Origin: Actinomycetes bacterium
GTDB lineage: Bacteria > Actinomycetota > Acidimicrobiia > Acidimicrobiales > Ilumatobacteraceae
Length of the DNA stretch: 41,009 nt
NCBI GenBank assembly: GCA_025356335.1
Contig: JANXUF010000009.1
Location: 1 to 41,009, forward strand
Direction of reading: 5' to 3'
Positions 1-7,516 of the stretch are shown here, piece after piece. How positions within the stretch are numbered: position 1 is the stretch's first letter; each line of letters starts with the position of its first letter. The position numbers and the translations under genes were made by a program. The notes under the pieces were generated by a model. The model was not told the origin of the DNA and ran no database searches. It was given only the letters and a program-made list of their open reading frames with translations.

Positions 1-2
1 AA

Positions 3-287
3 CTCCAGGCGGTGATGGGGTTCAACCTCGACGAGATCCGCGAACTGTTACATGCCGACGACCGCATGGTGCAGCTCCGGAGTGAATATCGCGCCGGGAC
101 GAGCGCAACGCGCGCCAACGAGATCGTCAACGAAGCGGCGCGCCTCAACGCCAGGACTCAGGAGCAGGTGCTGGCAAAGATCGCTGTGCTGCAGGCCTAT
201 CACCTCGAACTCGTCGGCGAGGCAGAACGGCGCAGGGTGCTGGCCGAAGATCGCGGACTCGTCATTTCCGTGTCTACCGCCGACTGA
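3..287 (+). CDS. MerR-family transcriptional regulator, C-terminal part (cut by window edge)
   Basis: The reading frame is open from the window edge. It begins inside a segment reading LQAVMGFNLDEIRELL, which matches the end of the MerR winged-helix domain (the 'lqdlGfsLdEIrelL' helix). It is followed by about 70 residues of charged helix ending near VLAEDRGLVISVSTAD, which would be the dimerisation coiled coil. No cysteine cluster for metal binding is visible in the retained part, so a drug- or redox-type effector cannot be chosen. The DNA-binding N-terminus lies outside the window. The gene converges with the acyl-CoA synthetase gene, with 16 bases between the stops. The family assignment is good; the effector and targets are unknown. 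Confidence 0.75.
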   Translation, partial: LQAVMGFNLDEIRELLHADDRMVQLRSEYRAGTSATRANEIVNEAARLNARTQEQVLAKIAVLQAYHLELVGEAERRRVLAEDRGLVISVSTAD

Positions 288-303
288 TCCGAGCAGCGCC
301 TGC

Positions 304-1935
304 TTACAGGTCGAGGCGCTTGTTGGCTTCCTCGCGGAGCAGGTATTTCTGCACCTTGCCGGTGACGGTCATCGGGAATTCGTCGACCGACAGTACGTAA
401 CGCGGGATCTTGAAGTGAGCGATACGACCCCGGCAGAACGCTTTGATGTCCTCGGGATCGACGGTGCCGGACTTCGTCTTGACGAATGCACAGACCTCCT
501 CGCCGTGCTGCGGATCCGGCACGCCGACGACCTGCACGTCGACGACGTCAGGATGGCCGTAGAGGAACTCCTCGATCTCGCGCGGTGAGACGTTCTCCCC
601 GCCGCGGATGATCAGATCCTTGCTCCGTCCGGTGATCGCCACGTAACCGTCGTCGTCCATCACCGCCAGGTCGCCGGTGTGCATCCACCCGTCGGCATCG
701 ATCGCCTGCGCGGTCTTGTCCGGCTCGTTCCAATAGCCGGACATCACCGAATAGCCACGAGTGAGGAATTCGCCCGTCGTGTTGCGCTCGACGGTCTCGC
801 CGGTGGCCGGATCGATGATACGGATCTCGACATGGGGATGTACGCGTCCGACGGTCCCGACGCGCTTGTCGAACGGGTCGTTCGCCACGGTCTGCATCGA
901 CACCGGCGACGTCTCGGTCATGCCGTAGGCGATGGTCACCTCCTGCATGTGCATCTTGTCGAGGACCTGTTTCATCACCTCGGCAGGGCACGGAGCGCCG
1001 GCCATGATCCCCGTCCGCAGGCTGCCGAGTTCGTAGCGCTCGAAGTCCGGATGGGCGAGTTCGGCGATGAACATCGTCGGCACGCCGTAGAGGCTGGTGC
1101 AGCGCTCCTGGGCGACGGCATCGAGCACGGTCAACGGGTCGAACGCATCGTTGGGGATCACCATGCAGGCGCCGTGGGTCGTGCATCCGAGATTGCCCAT
1201 GACCATGCCGAAGCAGTGATAGAACGGCACGGGGATGCAGACGCGGTCGAGTTCGGTGTAACCACACGTCTCGCCGACGAAGAATCCGTTGTTGAGGATG
1301 TTGCGATGCGACAGCGTCGCCCCCTTCGGCGAACCCGTCGTGCCGGAGGTGTACTGGATGTTGATCGAGTCGGTGTTCTTCAGCGAGGCACCGCGTTCGG
1401 CGACGGCACCGGCGGTGATCGTCGAACCGAGGGCGAGGAGGTCGTTCCATTCCGGAGACTCGAAGAACACGGCGCGTTCGACGGTCGGACAATCGGCGGC
1501 GATCTCGTCCCACATCGCCCGGTAGTCCGAGGATTTGAAGGTTGCTGCGGCGAACAGCACTCGACTGCCCGAGTGTTGCAGGGCGAAGGACAACTCGGTC
1601 GTGCGGTACGCCGGATTGATGCACACCATGATCACGCCGATCCTGGCCGTTGCATACTGCAGCAGCGTCCATTCGTACCGGTTCGGCGACCACAGCGCGA
1701 GACGGTCGCCGACGTCGAGGCCACTCGCCATCAATCCTCTCGCCAACTCGTCGATGCGTTCGTCGAGTTGGCGATACGTCCAGCGGATCGCCTGGTGCCG
1801 GACGATCAAGGCCTCACGATCCGGCCATGCAGCGACCGTTCGTCGGAGATTGGCGTCGATCGTGTCCTCCAACAGCGCGACAACCGTCGAACCCGAAGCT
1901 TCCGAGAGCAAACGGCGCATCCCCATGTCGTCCAT
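304..1935 (-). CDS. AMP-dependent acyl-CoA synthetase (FadD-like, long/medium-chain)
   Basis: A 543-residue member of the ANL adenylating superfamily, expected to activate a carboxylic acid with ATP and join it to CoA. The P-loop-like A3 motif [11 protein letters not shown] is at residues 195-205. Further on are the A5 motif GMTETSP, the A7 motif [10 protein letters not shown], the hinge region [22 protein letters not shown] and the A10 lysine in TVTGKVQK near the C-terminus. All core motifs are intact, so an active enzyme is expected. Length and motif set fit acyl-CoA synthetases of the 'AMP-binding protein' group used for fatty or aryl acids; the exact acid cannot be read from sequence. The ATG at 1935 is chosen; another ATG lies three codons downstream. 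A crotonase and a family III CoA-transferase elsewhere in the window are consistent with acyl-CoA metabolism. Confidence 0.93.
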   Translation of the reverse strand: MDDMGMRRLLSEASGSTVVALLEDTIDANLRRTVAAWPDREALIVRHQAIRWTYRQLDERIDELARGLMASGLDVGDRLALWSPNRYEWTLLQYATARIGVIMVCINPAYRTTELSFALQHSGSRVLFAAATFKSSDYRAMWDEIAADCPTVERAVFFESPEWNDLLALGSTITAGAVAERGASLKNTDSINIQYTSGTTGSPKGATLSHRNILNNGFFVGETCGYTELDRVCIPVPFYHCFGMVMGNLGCTTHGACMVIPNDAFDPLTVLDAVAQERCTSLYGVPTMFIAELAHPDFERYELGSLRTGIMAGAPCPAEVMKQVLDKMHMQEVTIAYGMTETSPVSMQTVANDPFDKRVGTVGRVHPHVEIRIIDPATGETVERNTTGEFLTRGYSVMSGYWNEPDKTAQAIDADGWMHTGDLAVMDDDGYVAITGRSKDLIIRGGENVSPREIEEFLYGHPDVVDVQVVGVPDPQHGEEVCAFVKTKSGTVDPEDIKAFCRGRIAHFKIPRYVLSVDEFPMTVTGKVQKYLLREEANKRLDL

Positions 1936-1974
1936 GTGACGACTCTAGATCCGCGAATAATCCGGCGGAGGGGT

Positions 1975-3249
1975 TCAAGTCCCGCAGAAGTCGAGGGCGA
2001 GGGCGGCCAGCGCTCTGGCGGTGGTCAGGACCTGGTCGAGGGGGACGAACTCGTCCGGGCCGTGGGCGAGAGCGACCTCGCCCGGTCCGTACTGCAGCGT
2101 CGGCACCCCGCCGATTCCGGTCATCAGGCGCAGATCACTGCCGTACGGGGCGATGTAGGTCTCCTGCGCGGCACCGCCGACGACGGCGTGCGCCGAACGG
2201 ACCCGGTCGATCAGATCGCTGGACTCCGGCAGGCTCCCGCTGGCGAACTGCCCGCCCCACCACTCGATCGTCGCCGGATGATCACGCAGCCACGCATCAC
2301 CGTCGCAGGCCTCGGCGACAGCCTGCTCGAGTTCGTCGCGCGCCGACTCGACGTGCTCGCCGAGGGCGACACCGAGCCGACCTTCTGCAACGAGCAGGTC
2401 CGGAACGGAGGACGCCCAGTCGCCCGCGTGGATCGTGCCGATCGAAAGTGGATAGGCAATATCCCAACGCCTCGCCCTCGGGTCGGGGTCGGCGTTGCGA
2501 CGGGCCTCCAGTTGCTGCAGGGCGATCAGCAGGGGCACGAACTTCTCGATGGCGCTGACACCTTCGGTTCTCCGCGAAGCGTGCGTTGCGACTCCCGGAA
2601 CGGACAGGCGGAACGTCAGTGCTCCGGCATTTGCCGGGACGAGGTCGAGGTTCGTCGGTTCCGGGATCACGCATGCGTCTGCCCGCCATCCACGGGCGAG
2701 CGTGCTGTAGGTGCCGAGACCGCCGTCCTCTTCGCCGAGAACCGCGGTGAGCAGTAGATCGCCGTTGAGTCGTATGCCGGCGCGGCGGATCGCCGCTGTG
2801 GCCCACAACGCGGCGACGAGCCCGGCCTTCATGTCACAGGCACCACGGCCGTAGAGGCGTCCGCCGTCGATGCGGGCGTCGAACGGATCTCCGCTCCACT
2901 GTCGCCGGTCCCCAACGGGAACGACATCGACGTGACCGTTGAACAACAGACTGGGCGCGCCCTGTCCGTCGGACGAGCCGCGCACACGCCCGACCACGCC
3001 CCACGCTTCGGTTCGTTCGACCTCGACGCCAGGGAAGTCGGGGCGGCTGGTGATGTCGTCCAAGGGGATCTGCCAGTGGTCGACCTCCATACCCTCGTCG
3101 GCGAAGAGTTTGGCGGCGTGGGCGATCGCCTCGTTTTCCGCATCCGTGCCGCTGACGCTGGGGATGCGCACGAGTTCTCGAAGCAGCAGGGTCATCTCCG
3201 CCTGCTGTTCGTCGACAGCATTGAGAACGCGCGTCAGGGTGTTGTCCAT
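1975..3249 (-). CDS. M20-family metallopeptidase (ArgE/DapE/ACY1-like deacylase)
   Basis: A 424-residue zinc amidohydrolase of peptidase family M20. The metal and catalytic residues are all visible: GHVDVV (His106, Asp108), GACDMKAG (Asp139), GEEDGG (Glu173 as general base, Glu174), IPEPTN (Glu197) and a C-terminal LAHGPDE histidine. The dimerisation insert sits between roughly residues 205 and 320. The family removes acyl groups from amino acids or cleaves small peptides (acetylornithine deacetylase, succinyl-diaminopimelate desuccinylase, carboxypeptidases). No biosynthetic neighbours are present to choose among these. I prefer the ATG at 3249 (MDNTL); an ATG six codons upstream (3267) is possible. 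The frame stays open to 3402, but the extra residues are arginine- and alanine-rich and unlike the family. It lies downstream of clpP on the same strand. Confidence 0.9.
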   Translation of the reverse strand: MDNTLTRVLNAVDEQQAEMTLLLRELVRIPSVSGTDAENEAIAHAAKLFADEGMEVDHWQIPLDDITSRPDFPGVEVERTEAWGVVGRVRGSSDGQGAPSLLFNGHVDVVPVGDRRQWSGDPFDARIDGGRLYGRGACDMKAGLVAALWATAAIRRAGIRLNGDLLLTAVLGEEDGGLGTYSTLARGWRADACVIPEPTNLDLVPANAGALTFRLSVPGVATHASRRTEGVSAIEKFVPLLIALQQLEARRNADPDPRARRWDIAYPLSIGTIHAGDWASSVPDLLVAEGRLGVALGEHVESARDELEQAVAEACDGDAWLRDHPATIEWWGGQFASGSLPESSDLIDRVRSAHAVVGGAAQETYIAPYGSDLRLMTGIGGVPTLQYGPGEVALAHGPDEFVPLDQVLTTARALAALALDFCGT

Positions 3250-3401
3250 GAAGCCGACTGTAGACATCCAGCGGGGTCTCGTCTGGCTGGATCGGGCGTT
3301 TCCCAGACTTCGGGCGGAGATCCTTGCGCACGGCGGGGCAATTGCCACCTGAAACTGCTGGCCGCTGCGTCTGACGGCGCCGGCTCGCCCGAACTCGTGC
3401 A

Positions 3402-4019
3402 CTAGGCCGCTGGCGCGATGGCGACCTTGTGGTTGGCGAGCATGCGGTGTTCGATGATCTCGTCGATCAGCCCGTAGTCGAGTGCCTGCTGGCCGCGGAC
3501 GATGTAGTCACGGTCGATGTCGTTGGTGATCCGTTCGCGGGGCTGCCCGGTTGCGCCGACGAGAATATCGACCATCCTTCGACGCATCTCGACCATTTCG
3601 GCGACCGCCAGTTCCATGTCGGTCGACTGCCCCTGGGCGCCGCCGTGCGGTTGGTGGATCAGCACTCTGGCGTTTGGCAGCGCGAACCGTTTGCCTGGGG
3701 TTCCGGCGGCGAGGAGTACGGCAGCGGCAGACGCCGCCTGACCGACGCAGATCGTGGCGACATCGGCATGGATGTACTGCATCGTGTCGTAGATGGCGAA
3801 CAGTCCGTTCATGTCGCCTCCGGGGCTGTTGATGTACAGGGCGATGTCTCTGTCGGCGTTCTCGCTCTCCAGGTGCAGGAGTTGGGCGATCACGACATTG
3901 GTGACGTTGTCGTCGATCGCCGATCCGAGGAACACGATGCGATTGGCGAGCAGTCGGGAGAAGATGTCGAAGGCTCGCTCGCCCTTGTTCGTCGATTCGA
4001 TAACGGTCGGGATCAGCAT
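3402..4019 (-). CDS. clpP: ATP-dependent Clp protease proteolytic subunit ClpP
   Basis: A 205-residue ClpP serine peptidase, the usual family length. The catalytic triad is intact: Ser97 in GQAASAA, His122 in IHQPHGG and Asp171 in the IDRDYI segment. The oxyanion-loop SPGG (65-68) and handle-helix sequence AEMVEMRRRMVDIL are also present. It would assemble into heptameric rings and degrade proteins unfolded by ClpX or ClpC. Neither a clpX nor a second clpP is adjacent, unlike the common clpP1-clpP2-clpX arrangement, so this may be an extra copy. The ATG at 4019 has a good ribosome-binding site (AGGAG, five bases before the start). The frame continues upstream to 4871, but that part is antisense to two other genes and is not family-like. 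A perfect inverted repeat at 4031-4050 lies immediately upstream of the ribosome-binding site. Confidence 0.95.
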   Translation of the reverse strand: MLIPTVIESTNKGERAFDIFSRLLANRIVFLGSAIDDNVTNVVIAQLLHLESENADRDIALYINSPGGDMNGLFAIYDTMQYIHADVATICVGQAASAAAVLLAAGTPGKRFALPNARVLIHQPHGGAQGQSTDMELAVAEMVEMRRRMVDILVGATGQPRERITNDIDRDYIVRGQQALDYGLIDEIIEHRMLANHKVAIAPAA

Positions 4020-4030
4020 GGGTGCTCCTA

Positions 4031-4050
4031 GTGCAACTGAATGGTTGCAC
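4031..4050. promoter_or_regulatory. Putative ArsR operator, site 1 (in front of clpP)
   Basis: GTGCAACTGAATGGTTGCAC is an inverted repeat with perfect 7-base arms (GTGCAAC/GTTGCAC). It ends a few bases upstream of the clpP ribosome-binding site, so a protein bound here would block clpP transcription or its initiation. Its core matches site 2 at 4080-4095. The centres are 47 bases apart. Assignment to the ArsR protein encoded at 4629-4958 is an inference from proximity and from the palindromic form of ArsR sites. Confidence 0.6.
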
Positions 4051-4079
4051 CTGAATGTACACGGCGCCCGTGCCGAGGT

Positions 4080-4095
4080 GCAACCAGCTGGTTGC
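4080..4095. promoter_or_regulatory. Putative ArsR operator, site 2 (in front of the SRPBCC-arsR pair)
   Basis: GCAACCAGCTGGTTGC is a perfect 16-base palindrome located 15 bases upstream of the SRPBCC start codon. It shares GCAAC...GGTTGC with site 1. A palindrome of this size and position is typical for autoregulation by ArsR/SmtB-type repressors. A TATCGT element just downstream (4099-4104) could be a -10 hexamer, which would put the palindrome over the -35 region. That promoter placement is inference. Confidence 0.6.
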
Positions 4096-4110
4096 GGTAT
4101 CGTGTTGCCG

Positions 4111-4632
4111 ATGGAGCCATTCACGAGCGTCGAGCCTGCAATTTTCCGCGACGAAGCCGTCGACCGAGTCGTCGAGTTGGACGTCGACGATGCCCTGCTC
4201 TGGGAACTCGTCGGGACCGCCGATGGTTGGACGAGATGGCTCGCCGATGCCGCCGACGTCGACGTGGAGGTCGGTGCGGTAGGGGAGGTCACCGATGGAG
4301 AACTCGTGCGGCACGTGCGCATCGACGGCGTCGAACGTGGCCGCAGCGTCGGATTCACGTGGTGGCACGACGACGACCCGTCGTCGTTGGCGACGGTCGA
4401 ACTGCGGATCGAGGATCTGTCCGTGAGCTCGAAGCGATTGCACATCGTCGAGCGCAGAGCCGCCGGACCTGGAGGACCGTTGCCGGTGTCGGGGTCGTCG
4501 TCGTGCTCGGTCAACGGACCGATGTCCAACCCCATCGATGCCGCATCCCTCGATTTGCTCGATCGCCGGTTGGCATGGGAGACCAGGTTGTGGCTGCTCG
4601 GATCGTGCGGGTCGGCACTGTCATTGCGGTGA
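4111..4632 (+). CDS. SRPBCC (AHSA1/START-like) domain protein
   Basis: A 173-residue protein with the SRPBCC helix-grip pattern of the activator-of-Hsp90-ATPase (AHSA1) subgroup: an early strand (VDRVVELDVDDALLWELVG), TADGWTRWLAD, and a central glycine-rich strand pair around GRSVGFTWWHDDD. Such proteins have a hydrophobic pocket for a lipid-like or aromatic ligand and are often encoded next to ArsR regulators, where they may sense or bind the inducer. The stop codon overlaps the ArsR start (GTGA), so the two are translationally coupled. The start at 4111 is supported by the strand pattern; no strong ribosome-binding site is seen, so the mRNA may be leaderless. The pair is divergent from clpP across about 90 bases holding two palindromes. 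Confidence 0.8.
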   Translation: MEPFTSVEPAIFRDEAVDRVVELDVDDALLWELVGTADGWTRWLADAADVDVEVGAVGEVTDGELVRHVRIDGVERGRSVGFTWWHDDDPSSLATVELRIEDLSVSSKRLHIVERRAAGPGGPLPVSGSSSCSVNGPMSNPIDAASLDLLDRRLAWETRLWLLGSCGSALSLR

Positions 4633-4958
4633 CGCCGGAACCAGACGGCGGCGCACTCGACCGCCTGTTCGGGGCGCTCGCCGACCCGACGCGACGCCTG
4701 TTGCTGCAACGGCTCGTACAACACGGGCCACAGTCGGCGACGCGTCTCGCCGAGGGAGGCACGCTGAGCAGACAGGGTGTGACGAAACATATACAGGCAT
4801 TGGAGATCGCCGGCCTCGTCTGCTCTCGACGCGTCGGGCGAGAAGTGCAGTATCGCGCCACGACTGCGCAACTCGCGAGTGCGGTCACGTGGATGCTCGA
4901 CGCCGGTTCTGGCTGGGACCGTCGTCTCGACCGCCTTCGTCGCGACGTTGCTGGATAG
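4629..4958 (+). CDS. ArsR/SmtB-family winged-helix repressor
   Basis: A 109-residue regulator. It contains FGALADPTRRLLLQRLVQHGPQSATRLAEGGTLSRQGVTKHIQALEIAGLVCSRRVGREVQYRA, a clear ArsR helix-turn-helix and wing (residues about 12-75). The metal-binding ELCVCDL motif of ArsR/SmtB sensors is absent, so it is probably not a metal sensor. It is more like the ArsR proteins paired with AHSA1 proteins. A GTG start overlapping the preceding stop is chosen because it begins just before the conserved helix; an ATG at 4575 would add 18 residues. It probably represses its own operon, and possibly clpP, through the palindromes at 4031-4050 and 4080-4095; that link is inferred. Confidence 0.85.
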   Translation: MTPEPDGGALDRLFGALADPTRRLLLQRLVQHGPQSATRLAEGGTLSRQGVTKHIQALEIAGLVCSRRVGREVQYRATTAQLASAVTWMLDAGSGWDRRLDRLRRDVAG

Positions 4959-5078
4959 CAGGCGCGCAGCGGTTCCTTCCAGAACTCAAAGCGGAATCAC
5001 AGCTACAGTGCCGAGAATGATCCGACGTGCACACGGACGGCCGTGGGGGATACCGAGGATCAGGAGCGGCAACCGAGA

Positions 5079-6500
5079 ATGACATCGGGCAAATCGAAAC
5101 GCGAGCGACGAATCGCCGAGGCCAAAAAGCGTGCGGCGCTCTACAGCGTCACGCCGAAGTCCCGATACGGCCAGACCCCGGTACGCAGCCAGGCATGGGC
5201 GAATGCCCAGCGCCGGCGTGAGCGACGCAACATCCTCAAGGTCGTCGGCGTCTTCTCCGTCGTTGTCGTCGTGCTCGTCGTCGTCATCGCCATCCAACAC
5301 AACCGTGACGACAAGTCGGCAGTCGCCACGATCGACACGAGTGCCGATGGCGGCACGACTCCGTCCGGTTCGGATGCGGCCACGGCGTCGACGGCAGCGC
5401 CGGTGCCACCTCCAGCGCTGACGGCGCAGGTCGTCGACGGGGCGACCGGCGCGCTGGCGATCACCAAGCCGCTCGGCACGTACGAGATCAGATACGACTC
5501 GACCTACAACAACGCCGGCACGACCTCCACCAGCACCAACGACTACCTGGTGCAGCGGCCCTTCGACTCGTCATTGAGTATCAAGGCACCGAACCCGGAG
5601 GCCAATCAGGACTTCGACGCCGTGTCAGCGATCGGGATCAAGTCCTACCTTTCCGGTGGGCAGACGAGTGCTCAGACCGATGTCCCGGCCGCCGGTCTCG
5701 CCGATTTCCGCTTCGACGCCAGCATCACCGATCTCGTGGCCGACGGTTCCTATGTGCTGAAGGAACGCCGGACGCTGATCGGGCGAGAGTGTCAGATGTA
5801 TCGGACCGGCCAGTCGCCCGAGACCTATTCGATGGCACCGCCGACGGCGACCAACTACACGGATGTATGCATCGATGGCTCTGGGCTGATCCTCGAGGAG
5901 ATCGTTGTCGTCGACGGGTCCTTCCAGCAACACATGGTCGCCACCTCTGTCAACGAATCGCCGACGATCACTGCAGACGCCTTCAAGCCGCTTGCGGACC
6001 CTCCGCTGCTCTCGGCGAGCGGTTCGACCCTCGCTCCGCTCGATGCCACCAAGGTTCCCGTGCCCGGCTACTGGCAGTTCGCCACACCGCCGCTGGGGTA
6101 CACCCTGCAGAACCGTTATACATATGCCCAGAACATCGCCGATCCGGCAGCGGACACGACCAGTACGTCCGTTCCGGCCACCGTCGCGGCAGCCGACACC
6201 TCAACGACGGTCGCCAAGACCATCACCGTGGCGAGCTATGTCGACGTGTACGTCAACGGCCAGAACTACATCGTCGTCCATCAGGGTCCGACCTCGGTGA
6301 TCCCCGCTGACGATGCAACCACCGCGACCGCTGTGACCTCTCCGACCCTCGGCTCTGTCAGGGCGAAGCCGGATCTGAACGGCACGACGATGCTCATCAC
6401 GCCTGCCAGCCCGGCTTCGTGGTTCGTCGAGGTCACCGGCACGCTGCCCAAGGATGCTCTCGGCACGATCGCCAACACCCTGATGCAGTCACCTCAGTAG
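5079..6500 (+). CDS. Membrane-anchored extracytoplasmic protein of unknown function
   Basis: A 473-residue protein I do not recognise. It has a strongly basic cytoplasmic N-terminus (residues 1-52, many Lys/Arg, TSGKSKRERRIAEAKKR). One transmembrane helix follows (about 54-73, VVGVFSVVVVVLVVVIAI), then a Ser/Thr/Ala-rich linker and a large extracytoplasmic part with alternating beta-like segments. The pattern YEIRYDSTYN...LIGRECQMYRTGQSPE recalls proteins of the LolA/RseB-type fold, but this is only an impression. A second low-complexity Thr/Ser stretch lies near residues 355-385. The frame extends to a GTG at 5043; the ATG at 5079 preceded by AGGAG (5062-5066) is preferred. It stands alone between the ArsR gene and the convergent PPOX gene. 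Confidence 0.8.
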   Translation: MTSGKSKRERRIAEAKKRAALYSVTPKSRYGQTPVRSQAWANAQRRRERRNILKVVGVFSVVVVVLVVVIAIQHNRDDKSAVATIDTSADGGTTPSGSDAATASTAAPVPPPALTAQVVDGATGALAITKPLGTYEIRYDSTYNNAGTTSTSTNDYLVQRPFDSSLSIKAPNPEANQDFDAVSAIGIKSYLSGGQTSAQTDVPAAGLADFRFDASITDLVADGSYVLKERRTLIGRECQMYRTGQSPETYSMAPPTATNYTDVCIDGSGLILEEIVVVDGSFQQHMVATSVNESPTITADAFKPLADPPLLSASGSTLAPLDATKVPVPGYWQFATPPLGYTLQNRYTYAQNIADPAADTTSTSVPATVAAADTSTTVAKTITVASYVDVYVNGQNYIVVHQGPTSVIPADDATTATAVTSPTLGSVRAKPDLNGTTMLITPASPASWFVEVTGTLPKDALGTIANTLMQSPQ

Positions 6501-6528
6501 CGGACCACAGCATCCTGCAGATTCGATG

Positions 6529-6576
6529 TCGGCAGAAGTCGCATCATTCGCTACACGCGCCGACAGCGACTGCCGA
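6529..6576. terminator. Possible bidirectional terminator hairpin
   Basis: Between two convergent genes, TCGGCAGAAGTCGC (6529-6542) can pair with GCGACTGCCGA (6566-6576), leaving a small bulge. There is no U-run, so intrinsic termination is uncertain. Confidence 0.35.
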
Positions 6577-6584
6577 GCTGCCGC

Positions 6585-7076
6585 TCAGCCGGCGGAGACA
6601 CCGTCGCTCGAGGCTGACGGATCGCCGGCTGCGGCAGCAGTGCGGATGGTTGCTTTGTAGGCGAGCAGTTCCGCTGCGGTCATGCCGCTGTCGACGGCGA
6701 CGAACGACGTCGGCCTGACAGTCACGATCACCCGCACATCGGCATCGAGGACGGTCATCTCCATGCCGTAGCGACGCCCGAGGGTTCGGTAGAACTCGCC
6801 GTCGGGATCGGGCTCGATCGACTCGACGACGCCGCGGATTTCCAGGAACCGGTACGGGTTGGCCGGATCGGCGACCGAAAACGACACCCGTGGCTCGTGC
6901 TCGAAGTTACGAAATTTTTGGCGGGTCGTCGTGTGTGTGAAGCGCGCCCACTTCCCGTCCCAGGCGAACCACATCACACTCGTCTGCGGCGATCCGTCAG
7001 GCCGGACGGTTGCGAGGTGGGCGAATGTCGGCTTGTCCAACAGGTCGGCGTGGGTTGCGGGAAGCGTCGATGTCAT
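6585..7076 (-). CDS. PPOX-class (pyridoxamine 5'-phosphate oxidase-like / F420-dependent) flavin/deazaflavin protein
   Basis: A 163-residue split-beta-barrel protein. The N-terminal block FAHLATVRPDGSPQTSVMWFAWDGKWARFTHTTTRQKFRNFEHEPRVSFSVADP is typical of actinobacterial FDOR/PPOX enzymes that bind FMN or F420. It continues with YRFLEIRGVVESIE and YRTLGRRYG. Members reduce diverse substrates such as biliverdin and quinones, or act as heme-degradation relatives; the substrate cannot be deduced. The ATG at 7076 (MTSTLP) is chosen; the 41 extra residues available upstream are not family-like. The last 20 residues are Ala/Ser-rich and probably disordered. It lies alone, facing the membrane-anchored protein gene. 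Confidence 0.85.
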   Translation of the reverse strand: MTSTLPATHADLLDKPTFAHLATVRPDGSPQTSVMWFAWDGKWARFTHTTTRQKFRNFEHEPRVSFSVADPANPYRFLEIRGVVESIEPDPDGEFYRTLGRRYGMEMTVLDADVRVIVTVRPTSFVAVDSGMTAAELLAYKATIRTAAAAGDPSASSDGVSAG

Positions 7077-7190
7077 CGGTCGTCCTTCGGTCGGGCCGGG
7101 GCAGCGAGTGGTGCCCGCTCCGGCATGTGTACGTCTGCAGCAACGTAGCGGCGCTGTCCGTGTCCAGCCGGTCGAGTGGCCCCGGTCGAC

Positions 7191-7372
7191 ATGACCCACA
7201 CGCTCGCTCCAAGCGAACTCGGCACGGCCTACGGCAACGTCAACACCGCCATCGAACTCCTGGAAAACGCCGGTGTGCTCTCGAAGGTGTCTGGCAATAC
7301 CGTAACCGGAAGTGGGTTGCGACCGAGGTGTTGGCCGCTCTCGATCCGTTCGCAGACCGCAGCGGCCGGCGG
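7191..7372 (+). pseudogene. Fragment of a Fic-family protein (C-terminal winged helix), frameshifted
   Basis: Two adjacent frames together read like the end of a Fic-domain AMP-transferase. The first is ELGTAYGNVNTAIELLENAGVLSKVSGN (7206-7298). A one-step frame change near 7293-7300 leads to YRNRKWVATEVLAALDPFADRSGRR (7298-7372). Fic proteins of actinobacteria end with a winged helix of the form 'LGVS..TA..al..L...GiL....g..rNrvw...evLaaLd.fa'. No Fic catalytic HxFx(D/E)GNG segment or upstream part is present, so only about 60 codons survive. It is a decayed remnant of a Fic, possibly toxin-antitoxin, gene. The match is from memory of the family, not from a search. Confidence 0.65.
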
Positions 7373-7420
7373 ACGACCTGCTGGTCCGGATCGTGCCAGC
7401 CGGCCGACGAGCGGCTGGCA

Positions 7421-7514
7421 GGGTGCTGAAACTGTGTCCCGGGTTGCAGATCTCGCAGAGAAAGACCAGCTCAGCGCGTCGTGATGCCAGTCCGGCTGGT
7501 GAATTTCAGCACCC
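7421..7514. repeat. 11-bp inverted repeat flanking a 72-bp spacer
   Basis: GGGTGCTGAAA at 7421-7431 is exactly complementary to TTTCAGCACCC at 7504-7514. The right arm lies directly after the esterase stop codon (7517), so in its transcript the pair could form a long-loop stem. The rest of 7077-7516, apart from the Fic remnant, shows nothing recognisable. Confidence 0.5.
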
Positions 7515-7516
7515 GG

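Noticed and set aside
679..2757. Long plus-strand open frame (692 codons) opposite the acyl-CoA synthetase and M20 genes
   Set aside because: It is a shadow of the minus-strand genes, produced by GC-rich codon bias. Its translation is Arg/Val/Asp-rich with no domain, while the opposite strand holds complete enzyme motifs.
3402..4871. A ClpP with a 284-residue N-terminal extension
   Set aside because: The extension is Ser/Arg-rich and antisense to the SRPBCC and ArsR genes. The ATG at 4019 has a good ribosome-binding site and gives the normal ClpP length.
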